64,000 nucleotides of DNA from JANNXQ01 sp038238555 (GCA_038238555.1 JBBRXP010000001.1:1-64000), one strand, 5' to 3'; shown: positions 7,161 to 17,362, numbered from the stretch's first letter. Notes: generated from the letters alone by a model not told the origin. Program-made: numbers and translations.

Positions 7161-9728
7161 ATGTCTCCTCGCATTTTCGCCGCTCTCTTCGCGTCCCTGG
7201 CGCTCAACGTTTCGGCCGCACCGCCGCCGGCTCCTCCAAACGTGCCGGTGGATTGCCCGCCGCAACTGCAATTTCCCAAGCCCGGAGTAACGCTCACGCT
7301 CGTCGCGGAATATCCGCAGGTCGTCACGCCGATCGGCATCGACGTTGATGCACAAGGACAGGTCTGGGTGGTCGTCTCGCACACACACTTCCGGCCCGAC
7401 GGCTACCCGGGGCCGGCGCACGACGAGATCGTGGTGCTCTCCCAACCCGACGCGCACGGACGCGCGCAGAGCCGCACCGTTTTCTACAACCGCACCTCGG
7501 CCACGATGGGCCTCCGGCTCGGGCCGGACGGCTGGGTGTATCTCTCCGAGCGCGGCCGCATCCTGCGAGTGAAAGACACCGACGGCGATGGCCGCGGCGA
7601 CCGCGAGGAGACCGTCGCCACACTCACGACCGAGGAGACTTATCCGCACAACGGCATGTCCGGGCTGGCGTGGCATCCCTCGGGCGACCTCGTCTTCGCG
7701 CTCGGCGAAAACATGTGGAAGGAGTGGACGCTTACCGCGGCGGATGGCGCCACGATCCGCGGTTCGGGCGAAGGCGGCATCTTCCGGGTAAAGCCCGACG
7801 GCTCGCAGTTGCGGCGCATCGCGCGGGGATTTTGGAATCCATTTGGCCTCTGCGTGCGCGCGGATGGCGAGATGTTTGCTGGGGAAAACGATCCGGGCAG
7901 CCGGCCGCCGTGCCGCTTGCTGCACATCGTGGATGGCGGCGATTACGGCTACCAGCGGGCTTACGGCGAGGCGCCCTTCCACCCGTTTGTGTGCTGGAAC
8001 GGCGAGTTGCGCGGCACGCTGCCGATGATCTGCCCCACGGGCGAAGCACCGTGCGGCGTGCAGCCGCTGGGCGGCGGGCTCATCGCGTCGTCGTGGACGG
8101 ATCACCGCATCGACTTCTTTCCGCTGCAACGCCGCGGCGCCAGCTACACCTCGGAACGTGTGGCCATCGTCACGGGCGGGGAAATGTTTCGCCCCACCTG
8201 CATCGCGCGCGCGGCGGAAGGGATCTATTATTTCGCCGATTGGGTCTTCGGCTCTTATCCGCTGCACCAGCGCGGCCGGGTGTGGAAGTTGGAGATCGAT
8301 CCCGCTCTCGCGCGCGACTGGCTGAAGCCCGCGACGCCCGAGCCGCCGAACGCCGCGGCGAAGGAGTTCGCGGTGTTGCGCGCGGGAACTAAGACGGCCG
8401 ACTTCGCCATGGCGCGGGGCGCCGATCCATTTCTCGCGCGCGCCGCGTTGCTCGCGCTCGCGCGGCAGGAGGCATCGTGGGCCAGTCCGGATCGCGTGGC
8501 CGGGCTGCCGGCGCGCGACCGCGTCTCCGCCTGCATCGCGCTCAAGCTAGCGCGGCCCGCGGATGAGTCGTGGGCGCGCACTTTCCTCGCGGATGAAAGT
8601 GCGGACGTGCAGTTTGAAGCGCTGCGCTGGATTGCCGACGCGCACCTCACCGCGCTGCTTCCGGAGGTCGAGGCCAAGCTCCATCAGTCCGATCTCGACT
8701 ATCATCGCTTCGAGGCGTGCCTCGCCGCGGAAAATATCCTGCGGGGCAATGCGCGCGTGGGCATCAACAACCCGGCGATGCTGCTCGAACGGCTGCGCGA
8801 CGCGAGCGCGCCTACGCGCGTCCGCGCCTACGCGCTGCGGCTGCTTCGGCCGAAACCGGGCCAGCTCACTGTGCCCTTCCTCCGGGAGCTGCTCGGATTG
8901 CGCGACGATGCGCTCTCCCTCGAAGTCGTCCGCGCTCTTGCGCGTGCCGGCGCCGGCGATGCACTCGCCGAAATCGCGCGCGACGAAACACGCCCCGCGC
9001 ACCTCCGCGCCGAAGCCATCGCCGGCCTCGCCGCGGCGGCTGACCAGAACCTCGCACTGCTCATGGCCCTCACGCTTCACGCCGACGCGACCGTGCGCGA
9101 GGAAGCTCTGCGCGCCCTGCGCTTCACCACGCTGACCGACGAACAAAAGGAGCGCTTGCGCAACATCGCGAAACAGTTCCCCGATTCCGCCGACCTCGTG
9201 AGCGCCGTGCTCGATCCGGGCGCGCTCTCCGCGCATCGCCCCGCGCTCACCGATCTCCGCCAGTGGCAGCAACTCCTCGCCGGGCAAGCGAGCCCGCCCG
9301 ATCCCCAGGCAGGCGAGCGCATCTTCTTTCATCCCCGGCTCGCGCAATGTTTCCACTGCCACCAGCACAGCGGCCGCGGCAACATCGTCGGACCGGATCT
9401 GAGCGCCGTCGCGGATCGCGGCGACGATGCGTGGCTGCTGCAAGCCATCCTCGAGCCGAGCCGCGATGTGGCGCCGCAATTCTTCGCCGTCTCGCTCGAG
9501 CTAAAGGATGGCGCCGGCTTCGTCGGCATCATGCTGCGCGATGGCGGCGGTCCCAAGACGGTTTACCGCGACCTCACCGGAAACGAGCGCGCCATCGACA
9601 GGGCCGATGTGGTGCGGCGAGAGGAGTTGACCACCTCCGTGATGCCCGCGGGCCTGCTCGCGATGCTGACCGACCGCGAAGTGCGCGACCTGCTGGCCTT
9701 CCTCCTCCAGCGCCGCGCCAGTCCGTGA
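7161..9728 (+). CDS. PVC-type membrane-bound dehydrogenase with HEAT and cytochrome c domains
   Basis: ATG 7161 is chosen because it gives a clean signal peptide (MSPRIFAALFASLALNVSA); about 855 residues. Residues about 35-380 form the beta-propeller of the PVC dehydrogenase family, with the calcium-loop-like DTDGDGRGD near 140 and a repeated NPFG element. HEAT-like helices follow at about 400-680. The C-terminus carries one c-type haem site, CFHCH at about 730-734, of the Pirellula/Verrucomicrobium haem-binding type. It is probably a periplasmic sugar or alcohol dehydrogenase passing electrons to its own haem; the substrate is unknown. Confidence 0.85.
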   Translation: MSPRIFAALFASLALNVSAAPPPAPPNVPVDCPPQLQFPKPGVTLTLVAEYPQVVTPIGIDVDAQGQVWVVVSHTHFRPDGYPGPAHDEIVVLSQPDAHGRAQSRTVFYNRTSATMGLRLGPDGWVYLSERGRILRVKDTDGDGRGDREETVATLTTEETYPHNGMSGLAWHPSGDLVFALGENMWKEWTLTAADGATIRGSGEGGIFRVKPDGSQLRRIARGFWNPFGLCVRADGEMFAGENDPGSRPPCRLLHIVDGGDYGYQRAYGEAPFHPFVCWNGELRGTLPMICPTGEAPCGVQPLGGGLIASSWTDHRIDFFPLQRRGASYTSERVAIVTGGEMFRPTCIARAAEGIYYFADWVFGSYPLHQRGRVWKLEIDPALARDWLKPATPEPPNAAAKEFAVLRAGTKTADFAMARGADPFLARAALLALARQEASWASPDRVAGLPARDRVSACIALKLARPADESWARTFLADESADVQFEALRWIADAHLTALLPEVEAKLHQSDLDYHRFEACLAAENILRGNARVGINNPAMLLERLRDASAPTRVRAYALRLLRPKPGQLTVPFLRELLGLRDDALSLEVVRALARAGAGDALAEIARDETRPAHLRAEAIAGLAAAADQNLALLMALTLHADATVREEALRALRFTTLTDEQKERLRNIAKQFPDSADLVSAVLDPGALSAHRPALTDLRQWQQLLAGQASPPDPQAGERIFFHPRLAQCFHCHQHSGRGNIVGPDLSAVADRGDDAWLLQAILEPSRDVAPQFFAVSLELKDGAGFVGIMLRDGGGPKTVYRDLTGNERAIDRADVVRREELTTSVMPAGLLAMLTDREVRDLLAFLLQRRASP

Positions 9729-9775
9729 TGAGCAATCATTCTGCCTTGTCGGAAGTCGTGGCGTGAGGAACAGCC

Positions 9776-10666
9776 TCATTCAATTCGCCGCGCGCCGGAC
9801 AATACGCGTTGGAGCCATTCGCGTGCTCTCCGACGCTCCGGAATGTCGCGCAGCGCCCAGCGGTCGTTGTGATTGGGAAACGCAATGGGCACGAAAGTGA
9901 AATCTCCGGCGACGCCGGTTTGCGCCAGGTATTGCTCGATGTCCGCCGTCGTGCGCTCCATGCAGATGAATTGCGGACGGCCCTTGAGACGCTTGAGTCG
10001 TTCGAGCGCAGACGCGCGGTCCGCGCCTGCATACGGCCACGCCGTGCGCACGCCGTCGTAATGGCTGTAGCAGAGGAAAGCGCGCCAGCGCGCGGCGATG
10101 CGCTCGTCGTGGAGGCCGATGAAGTTGCACGCGATCGAGCCGCGCGAAAAGCCGCAGAGGATGAGCGCTTCCGCGTCGCCGCCCCACTGCGCGCAGGTCT
10201 GCTCGGTGGCGGAATGGCAGTAGCGCACCGTCTCCTCCACATCGCCCCACCACAGTTTCGCGTTTTGCTTTTTGCCGTCGGCGATTTCCACGAAGGGCAG
10301 ACACACCCAGATGAATCCTTTGCCGCCGCTGAGGCCGTGGCCGAGGTGGCAGCCTTCCACTGTGCCATCGCAAGTGTCACCAAGCTTGGGATTCGAGTAG
10401 CCGCCGTTGCCGGCGTATTCAAAGAGCACGGGAAATTTTTTCGCGGGCGCCCAATCGCTCGGAAGACACAGCGTGTGATGCGCCGCGGTGCCTTCGTAAC
10501 CAGGCGCTGAAAGGCGCACGCGCTTTCCCGACGCGGGCGCGCCCTCCGTGGCTTCCGGCACGATGAGGTCTTCCGGTACGGAGGCGAAATCGCGCAGCGC
10601 CACATCGGCGCCGGCGGCGCAACGCAGGAACCAGAAGGAAAGGATGGCGAAGCGGGAGGAGAACAT
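9776..10666 (-). CDS. Secreted alpha/beta hydrolase-fold protein
   Basis: About 296 residues from ATG 10666, giving a hydrophobic leader (MFSSRFAILSFWFLRCAAGA); a further upstream start would run into repeat element 10677-10726. The core has ILCGFSRGSIACN, a GxSxG nucleophile elbow, near residue 180, and FPVLFEYAGNGGY for the oxyanion region; the His is likely in FPNHNDRW near 270. It probably acts as an exported esterase or peptidase-like hydrolase. It ends 47 bases from the convergent dehydrogenase gene. Confidence 0.7.
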   Translation of the reverse strand: MFSSRFAILSFWFLRCAAGADVALRDFASVPEDLIVPEATEGAPASGKRVRLSAPGYEGTAAHHTLCLPSDWAPAKKFPVLFEYAGNGGYSNPKLGDTCDGTVEGCHLGHGLSGGKGFIWVCLPFVEIADGKKQNAKLWWGDVEETVRYCHSATEQTCAQWGGDAEALILCGFSRGSIACNFIGLHDERIAARWRAFLCYSHYDGVRTAWPYAGADRASALERLKRLKGRPQFICMERTTADIEQYLAQTGVAGDFTFVPIAFPNHNDRWALRDIPERRRAREWLQRVLSGARRIE

Positions 10667-10676
10667 GATCGGGTGT

Positions 10677-10726
10677 CGCGGCGAAGACGCCGCGGGAACT
10701 TCCTGCGACGAGGACATCGCAGCTAC
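10677..10726 (-). repeat. Two-hairpin REP-like element, copy A
   Basis: Hairpin 1 is CGCGGCG/CGCCGCG (10677-10683, 10688-10694); ACTTCC and a second imperfect hairpin TGCGACG...CATCGCA with a GCTAC end (to 10726) follow. The same layout recurs at 26635, 29414, 43139, 47233 and 47281. It overlaps the last bases of ribBA. Confidence 0.85.
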
Positions 10727-11931
10727 AAGAGATGGCCCATCTTCAGGCGCTTGGTCTCGAGATATTTCGCGTTGTGCGGATTGGGCGGCGACTTGATGGG
10801 CACGACCTCCACGATCTTCAAGCCGTAGCCTTCGAGGCCGATAACCTTCTTCGGATTATTGGTGAGGAAGCGCATCCGGCGCACGCCGAGATCGAATAGA
10901 ATCTGCGCGCCCAGCCCGTAGTCGCGCAGCTCGGCGGGGAAGCCGAGCCGCTCATTGGCCTCCACCGTGTCGAGGCCCTGCTCCTGGAGCTTGTAGGCGT
11001 GGATCTTTGCAGGGAGGCCAATTCCGCGGCCTTCGTGCTGGCGCATGTAGAGGAGCACGCCGGCGCCCGCGGCGTCGATCTGCCGCAGCGCGGTGTGCAA
11101 TTGATCGCCGCAATCGCACCGCTGCGAGCCGAAGACATCGCCCGTGAGACACTCGCTGTGCACGCGCACGAGCGTGGCCTTCTTCGTCGAGATCACACCC
11201 TTCACGAGCGCGAGATGATGCGTGCCATCGATGACCGAACGATACATGTGCAGGTCGAACTCGCCGTATGCCGTCGGAAGCTTCACGACTTGTTCGCGCT
11301 CGACGAGCCGCTCGCTGCTGCGCCGATGCGCGATGAGGTCGCGGATCGAACACATTTTCAGCCGGTGCTTTCTGCGGAATTTCAGCAGCTCGGGCAGCCG
11401 CGCCATGGTGCCATCGGCGTTGAGGATTTCGCACAGCACGGCCGCGGGCTGGAGCCCGGCAAGCCGCGCGAGATCCACGCTCGCCTCGGTATGTCCCGCG
11501 CGGCGCAACACGCCGCCGTCCTTGGCCCGCAGCGGAAAGACGTGGCCGGGCTGCACGAGCGCGCGCGGCGTGGCTTTTGGATCGACGAGAACGCGGATGG
11601 TCCGCGCCCGATCATGCGCGCTGATGCCGGTGGTCACGCCCTGCGCGGCATCCACCGACACGGTGAAATCCGTGCGGTAGCTTTCTCGATTTTCCAGCAC
11701 CATGCGCTGAAGGCCGAGCTGTTCCGCGCGCTCATCGGCGATGGGCGCGCAGATGAGCCCGCGCCCGTGAGTAGCCATGAAGTTGACGGCTTCGGGCGTG
11801 ATCTTTTCCGCCGCCATCACCAGGTCGCCCTCGTTCTCGCGATCGGCATCGTCAGTCACCACCACGAGCTTGCCGGCGCGGATGTCCTTGATGACGGCAT
11901 CGATCGGATCGAACAGCGGAGTCTCTGGCAT
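10723..11931 (-). CDS. ribBA: Bifunctional DHBP synthase / GTP cyclohydrolase II (riboflavin)
   Basis: 402 residues. The N-terminal DHBP synthase half shows DDADRENEGDLV at 27-38, THGRGLICAP near 54 and PGHVFPL plus HTEASVDLA further on; it makes dihydroxybutanone phosphate from ribulose 5-phosphate. The C-terminal half has the zinc cysteines of GTP cyclohydrolase II (SECLTGDVFGSQRCDCG) and the RQHEGRGIGL loop; it opens GTP in the first committed riboflavin step. All key residues are present and the length is normal for RibBA. It is alone in its orientation. No FMN riboswitch was recognised upstream. Confidence 0.97.
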   Translation of the reverse strand: MPETPLFDPIDAVIKDIRAGKLVVVTDDADRENEGDLVMAAEKITPEAVNFMATHGRGLICAPIADERAEQLGLQRMVLENRESYRTDFTVSVDAAQGVTTGISAHDRARTIRVLVDPKATPRALVQPGHVFPLRAKDGGVLRRAGHTEASVDLARLAGLQPAAVLCEILNADGTMARLPELLKFRRKHRLKMCSIRDLIAHRRSSERLVEREQVVKLPTAYGEFDLHMYRSVIDGTHHLALVKGVISTKKATLVRVHSECLTGDVFGSQRCDCGDQLHTALRQIDAAGAGVLLYMRQHEGRGIGLPAKIHAYKLQEQGLDTVEANERLGFPAELRDYGLGAQILFDLGVRRMRFLTNNPKKVIGLEGYGLKIVEVVPIKSPPNPHNAKYLETKRLKMGHLL

Positions 11932-12359
11932 GTGCAGCGCGGACTATGGAGCAACGCCGCCGCCCGAAACAACCGCGATGTTCGCGGCCGCCCGATTGGC
12001 GGGATCGAAAAACGAATACCGATTGCGTGTGGGAAATCACAGCGTCCTTCTTTAAACTCGAAGGCCGAGAATTGGGACTGTAACGAACCTCAACCCCACG
12101 CCCGGCCGCGAGCCAGGCAGCACGCACGGCGGATATGGCAACTCACCGCGGACCCGGCTTGTCTTTTCCCGCGCGTGAGTCGAGCATCGGCTCCACGCCC
12201 AAGCATGATCTCGCGCCCCCACATAGAAGACTTTGCCCCGCGCGTGGCGCGGGAGTCTCTCTCGGCAGGAAGAAGACCGAGCTTCGATCGCATGAGCGCG
12301 GAAGATTCCAATTCGTCGCTCCCCGTCCCGTTCGTTGTTGGTGGCACGCCCTTTCCCTT
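11932..12359. other. Divergent intergenic region ribBA / hydrolase
   Basis: 428 bases between divergent genes. No convincing frame, repeat, riboswitch or terminator was found. It must hold both promoters; no clear promoter box stands out. Confidence 0.4.
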
Positions 12360-13250
12360 ATGAAGTTTCCTCATCTGCTCGTCTTACTTTCCTTGCCGGC
12401 GCTTGATCCCGCCTTTGGGCAGAATGCGGCGACTTACACGCGAACGGAGGACGTGGTCTATGGGAGGAAATTCGGAGTCGCACTTACTCTCGATGTGATT
12501 CAACCGATCAAGAACAGTAACGGACACGGCATTATTTACATGGTCAGCGGCGGCTGGATTTCCTCCCATGAAGCGATAAGTCCGATGAGTTATGCGCCTT
12601 TCCTCGATCGGGGTTACACCGTCTTTGCCGTCGTGCATGGATGCCAGCCGAAGTTCACGATTCCCGAGATCACCGAGGACATCCACCGCGCAGTGCGCTT
12701 CATCCGTTACAATGCTCGCAAGTGGGGGGTAAACCCGGATCACCTTGGCATCACGGGTGGCAGCGCCGGCGGGCATCTTTCGCTCACCATTGGCGCCAAA
12801 GGCGGGCCGGGCTTATTGGAATCCCGCGACCCGATCGACCGCGAGAGCAGCGCCGTGCAGGCTGTCGCGTGTTTCTTTCCGCCCACCGATTTCCTAAATT
12901 ACGGCGCACCCGGCGAGGATGCGGTGGGTGTCGGAATATTGAAAAATTTCAAGGCCGCATTCGGTTCCGAGTCCGACACGGCGGAGGGCCGGCAGAAGCT
13001 GGGGAGGAAGATTTCGCCGATTTATTTCATCACCGGCCATCTGCCGCCGACTCTCATCATCCACGGCGATGCCGACACGCTGGTTCCCATGCAGCAGGCC
13101 GAAAGTTTTCTTCAGCGAGCGCGCGAGGCCGGAGTGGAGGCGCAACTCGTCGTCAAGCCCGGTGCCGGCCACGGCTGGGCCGATCGAGGAGGGGACATGG
13201 CGCGTATGGCGGATTGGTTCGACCTGCACCTGCGCGGAATCAGTAAGTGA
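12360..13250 (+). CDS. Secreted alpha/beta hydrolase (esterase/lipase family)
   Basis: ATG 12360 gives 296 residues and a signal peptide (MKFPHLLVLLSLPALDPAFG); the longer upstream frame lacks coding character. The fold is of the BD-FAE/esterase type: IIYMVSGGWISSHE supplies the oxyanion loop, ITGGSAGGHLSL the nucleophile Ser near residue 140, HGDADTLVPM the Asp and GAGHGWAD the His near 275. It is probably a periplasmic carbohydrate esterase. It precedes the SGNH-dehydrogenase fusion gene in the same direction, 83 bases upstream. Its first two thirds are rich in TTAC/GTAAC like the start of the next gene. Confidence 0.85.
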   Translation: MKFPHLLVLLSLPALDPAFGQNAATYTRTEDVVYGRKFGVALTLDVIQPIKNSNGHGIIYMVSGGWISSHEAISPMSYAPFLDRGYTVFAVVHGCQPKFTIPEITEDIHRAVRFIRYNARKWGVNPDHLGITGGSAGGHLSLTIGAKGGPGLLESRDPIDRESSAVQAVACFFPPTDFLNYGAPGEDAVGVGILKNFKAAFGSESDTAEGRQKLGRKISPIYFITGHLPPTLIIHGDADTLVPMQQAESFLQRAREAGVEAQLVVKPGAGHGWADRGGDMARMADWFDLHLRGISK

Positions 13251-13333
13251 TTCGCCGGGCTCGTGCCGGCTTGCAATGGCCTTCCGCATCGTTCCGGCTA
13301 AGATTCGCGCTTGAACTCCTCTCTTCCCATCCC

Positions 13334-16300
13334 ATGAAACTCCCGCTCTTCCCCGTCCTCGTCGGCGTGGCGCTCGCGCTTGGCGCGGGGCGCACGGCTT
13401 ATCCCCAATCGCTCGAACTCAAAAAAGGCGACCATATTGCCGTGGTGGGCAGCGGGCTGGCGGATCGGCAGCAGCACCATGGCTGGCTCGAGGCGCTCAT
13501 TCACAAGGCGCATCCCGATCTCGATCTTACTGTGCGCAATCTTGGCTTTGCGGCGGATGAGGTGAATGTGCATCCGCGTTCCGATGAAGTGCCCACCACG
13601 GAGTATTTCCTGAACATGAAGCCGGGCGATCTTACTCAGAAGGTGGGTAACGTGGAAGTAACTTATAAGTCAGGCGCGGATTTCCATGCCAATGTCCTCC
13701 TTGCTTACTGGGGCTTTAACGAATCATTCAAGGGCGAAGGCGGGCTGGCTGATTTCAAGAAAGCCCTGGATACTTATCTCCGGGCGCAGACGGGCGCGAA
13801 CTATGGCAAGGGCGCGCCGTTCGTGGTGCTCTTCTCGCCCATCGCCCACGAAAATCTGAAGGACGATAACTACCCCGACGGCTCGGCCAATAACAAGAAC
13901 CTCGCGCTTTACACCGAGGCCATGGCCGCGGTGGCAAAGGCCAACCATGTGCGGTTTGTGGATCTCTTCCACCGCTCACAGGCGCTGTATGCGGAGGCGG
14001 CGCATCCGCTCACGATCGATGGCGTTCATCTTAACGAGGAGGGCGACAGGCTCCTCGCACCCATTCAGTTCAAGGGTATTTTTGGCAAGGAAGGAGCGAA
14101 GACAGATGACCCTGGTGTAACAAAAATTCGCGAGGCGGTGCTCGAGAAAAACGCGCAGTGGCATCACCGTTACCGCACCGTGGATCAGTATAACATCTAC
14201 GGCACGCGGTCGCGCATTGCTTATGAGGGAGTAACTAACGCGACGATCATGGGCGAGGAAATGGCGCAGCGCGATGTAAAGACCGCCAACCGCGACAAGG
14301 CCGTGTGGGCGGCGGCGAAAGGAAGCGAGATGAAGGTGGTGGACGATAACTTGCCGACGGTAAGCAGCGTGCCGCCGAATCGAAAGGAAGCGGTGCCTTA
14401 CCTCGGCGGCGAAGAAGCCATCCCGTCTCTTACGTTACCCAAAGGCTGTAAGATCGAGTTAGTGGCATCGGAGGAGACTTATCCCGAGCTGGTCAACCCA
14501 GTGCAGATGGCCTTCGATACCCGGGGCCGACTGTGGATCTCCGCGTGGCCGAGTTATCCCGAAAGCACCCCGACGGCCAAGGTCTTCGATAAGTTACTTG
14601 TCTTCGATCTCGATCCCAAGACGGGCAAGGCTGCGAAGTGCACGACTTACCTCGATGGGCTCAATTGTCCGACGGGTTTCCAGTTCTACAAAGATGGCGT
14701 GCTGGTGATGCAGTCGCCCGATCTGTGGTGGGTGCGCGACACCGATGGCGATGGCAAGGCCGACTGGAAAGAGCGCATGCTCCAGGGTCTCGACGCCGCG
14801 GATTCGCATCACGAGACTAACTCGATGTGCCTCGAGCCGGGCGGCGCTGTGTATCTGAGCGACGGCATCTTTCACCGCACTAACCTCGAGACGCTCACCG
14901 GACCGGTGCGCAATGAGAACGGCTGCATCTACCGTTATGAACCTCGGACGAGTAAGTTCGAGCGCCATGTGCCCAAGGGCTTCGCCAATCCGCACGGCCG
15001 CGTGTTTGATTACTGGGGCAACGATCTCGTCACCGATGCCACGGGTAACGCTAACTACTTTGGCCCGGCCTTCAGCGGACATCTTGACGCCGGCGCACAT
15101 CCACAGATGCTGGAGTTTTGGAAACGCCCGGCACGTCCGTGTCCCGGCACGAACATTCTCACGAGCCGGCATTTTCCCGACGAGTGGCAGGGGCAGTTTC
15201 TCAACTGCAACGTCATCAGCTTCCAAGGCATCTTCCGCGCAAAGCTTACCGACGAAGGTTCCGGCCTCCACGGCGATACCCTCGAACCGCTCGTCACCGC
15301 CGACCTCGATAAGAACCCAAACTTCCGACCTTCCGGAGTAACTGTCGCGCCCGATGGGTCGATCTATTTCATGGATTGGGCGCAGATGCTTATCGGCCAT
15401 CTGCAGCATCACCTGCGCGATCCCAACCGCGACCATCAGCACGGACGCATTTATCGCATTACTTATGAAGGCCGGCCGCTGCTTGTGCCGAAGAAGATCG
15501 CCGGCGAGCCGATCGAGGCGCTGCTCGAGCTACTCAAAGAACCGGAGAACGACGTGCGCATCCGCGCGAAGATCGAGCTTGGAGGCCGGGACACGAAGGA
15601 TGTGATCGCGGCGGTGGACAAGTGGGCGAGGGGACTCGACACGCTCGATCCCGCTTTCGAGCACCGGCGTCTCGAAACCCTGTGGGTGCATCAATATCAC
15701 AACGTCGTGAACCTCGAACTGCTCCGCGCCGTGTTGAAATCGCCCGAGCCGCGCGCGCGGGCGCAAGCTGTGCGCGTGCTCTGCTACTGGCGCGACCGCG
15801 TGCCCGACGCGCTGGCTGCTTTGAAGACCGCCGCGCAAGACGAGAGCCCGCGCGTGCGGCTCGAAGCGGTGCGCGCCGCGAGTTTCTTTGCGGGCCAGGA
15901 TGTGCCCGCGGCCATCGACGTGGCTTACTCCATTCTCGAGCGCGAGACGGATTACTACCTCGACTACACCTATGGCGAGACGATGCGGCAACTGCGCTCG
16001 TTGAGGCCGGATTACGCGCTGCCGGCCGATCCGGGCCTGCTCAGCCGGGTGCTCGAAAAAATGTCCGACAGCGAACTCGCCCACGCACCGGGCACGGAGC
16101 CCGTGTTGCTCGCCCGCCTCGTGCGGAAAAGCTACGACGCCCCGACGCGCGAGAAGGCGGTGACGGAACTCGCGCGGCTTCACCACACCGATCGCTTGAG
16201 CGAACTGGTCGCCTCGCTCGGCCGAATGGACGCTCTCGGCAACGCCGCCACGGCCAGCGCGGAAGAGCTCGGGAAAATGCTGACTCTGTCGGCGCCCTCC

Positions 16301-17362
16301 GAGCTCGGCAAGGTGCGCGCCGCTCTCGCTTCGATCGCACAGAAAGCCGCGCTCGCCCCGGTGCGCGGCGCGGCGTGGGCCGCGCTCGTGATCGCCGATG
16401 GCAAGCCAGACATCGCGTGGGCCGCGGCGAAGGACGCCGCGAGCCGGCAGGCATTGGTGGATGCAATCGGGCTCATCGCCGACCCGATGTTGCGCGCAAA
16501 ATTTCAGCCGCTCCTGGCCAACGCACTCGCCGGACCGGAGCTCAATGCCGGCGTGCGTTCCGCCTCGGTAAAGGCTTTGCCGCTCATGGGCGCCGAAAAC
16601 GCACGGGTGAATTTCCCCTTCCTCGCCTCCGCCCTGCGCGACGGAAAAGATCGCACCGCCGCCGCGCGCGCCATCATGCAATTGCCGCGCGATAGCTGGA
16701 CCCCCGAGGCCGCGGGGCCCATCGCCGAGAGCATCCTCGTGTGGGCAAAGACGGTGCCCGCTGGTGATCGGACGAAGCAGGATTTCATCGAGACCGCTCA
16801 GACCGGCATGGAGATGGCCGCGCTGCTCCCGGCTGCCGACGCCACGCGCATCCGCAAGGAATTGCGCGGCCTCGGCGTGAGCGTCTTCGTTATCAAGACC
16901 GTGCGGGAGCAGATGCGCTACGACACGCCGCGCCTGGTGGTGGAGGCGGGCAAGCCCTTCGAGGTCATCCTCGAAAACATGGACGTGATGCCGCATAACA
17001 TCGTCTTCGTGGAGCCCGGCACCCGCAAGGCCGTGGCCGAGTCCGTGCAGACGATGCCGCCGACTCAGCTCGACAAACATGGCCGCGCCTATGTGAAGGA
17101 AAAAGACAAACGCGTGCTCGATGCCTCCCGGCTCCTCGAGCCCGGAAAGAAAGAAACCCTCAAGCTCACCGCGCCGGAGACGGAAGGGGAATACGAGTAC
17201 GTCTGCACGTTCCCCGGGCATTGGATGATCATGTGGGGCCGGCTCATCGTGACCAAAGACGTGGACGCCTATTTGCAGAAGAATCCACAGCCCGCGGCGA
17301 CGACGCCATCCGCGGCCGCTCTCGGTCACAGCGTTCACCAGCAGGCTTCGTCGCGGTTGTGA
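13334..17362 (+). CDS. SGNH hydrolase - dehydrogenase - HEAT - azurin-like copper fusion protein
   Basis: About 1342 residues from ATG 13334, which gives a signal peptide ending near AYPQS. Order of domains: SGNH-hydrolase-like (30-290; HIAVVGSGLADRQ, late DGVHLNEEGDR carrying the Asp/His pair); PVC membrane-bound dehydrogenase propeller (about 390-720; DTDGDGKADW); HEAT-like helices (about 760-1160); C-terminal cupredoxin with MPHNIV near 1219 and CTFPGHWMIM at 1291-1300, matching the azurin C-x4-H-x4-M ligand set. No haem motif is present. It likely couples periplasmic oxidation of a carbohydrate-derived substrate to a type 1 copper; the substrate is unknown. The stop overlaps the next start as GTGA. 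Confidence 0.85.
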   Translation: MKLPLFPVLVGVALALGAGRTAYPQSLELKKGDHIAVVGSGLADRQQHHGWLEALIHKAHPDLDLTVRNLGFAADEVNVHPRSDEVPTTEYFLNMKPGDLTQKVGNVEVTYKSGADFHANVLLAYWGFNESFKGEGGLADFKKALDTYLRAQTGANYGKGAPFVVLFSPIAHENLKDDNYPDGSANNKNLALYTEAMAAVAKANHVRFVDLFHRSQALYAEAAHPLTIDGVHLNEEGDRLLAPIQFKGIFGKEGAKTDDPGVTKIREAVLEKNAQWHHRYRTVDQYNIYGTRSRIAYEGVTNATIMGEEMAQRDVKTANRDKAVWAAAKGSEMKVVDDNLPTVSSVPPNRKEAVPYLGGEEAIPSLTLPKGCKIELVASEETYPELVNPVQMAFDTRGRLWISAWPSYPESTPTAKVFDKLLVFDLDPKTGKAAKCTTYLDGLNCPTGFQFYKDGVLVMQSPDLWWVRDTDGDGKADWKERMLQGLDAADSHHETNSMCLEPGGAVYLSDGIFHRTNLETLTGPVRNENGCIYRYEPRTSKFERHVPKGFANPHGRVFDYWGNDLVTDATGNANYFGPAFSGHLDAGAHPQMLEFWKRPARPCPGTNILTSRHFPDEWQGQFLNCNVISFQGIFRAKLTDEGSGLHGDTLEPLVTADLDKNPNFRPSGVTVAPDGSIYFMDWAQMLIGHLQHHLRDPNRDHQHGRIYRITYEGRPLLVPKKIAGEPIEALLELLKEPENDVRIRAKIELGGRDTKDVIAAVDKWARGLDTLDPAFEHRRLETLWVHQYHNVVNLELLRAVLKSPEPRARAQAVRVLCYWRDRVPDALAALKTAAQDESPRVRLEAVRAASFFAGQDVPAAIDVAYSILERETDYYLDYTYGETMRQLRSLRPDYALPADPGLLSRVLEKMSDSELAHAPGTEPVLLARLVRKSYDAPTREKAVTELARLHHTDRLSELVASLGRMDALGNAATASAEELGKMLTLSAPSELGKVRAALASIAQKAALAPVRGAAWAALVIADGKPDIAWAAAKDAASRQALVDAIGLIADPMLRAKFQPLLANALAGPELNAGVRSASVKALPLMGAENARVNFPFLASALRDGKDRTAAARAIMQLPRDSWTPEAAGPIAESILVWAKTVPAGDRTKQDFIETAQTGMEMAALLPAADATRIRKELRGLGVSVFVIKTVREQMRYDTPRLVVEAGKPFEVILENMDVMPHNIVFVEPGTRKAVAESVQTMPPTQLDKHGRAYVKEKDKRVLDASRLLEPGKKETLKLTAPETEGEYEYVCTFPGHWMIMWGRLIVTKDVDAYLQKNPQPAATTPSAAALGHSVHQQASSRL

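Noticed and set aside
9736..10605. 289-residue minus-strand frame overlapping the secreted hydrolase
   Set aside because: A second frame of the same region; only the 9776-10666 frame has a leader and a GxSxG elbow.
11932..12359. Possible FMN riboswitch for ribBA
   Set aside because: No RFN-type conserved core was recognised; the region has no obvious multi-stem structure.
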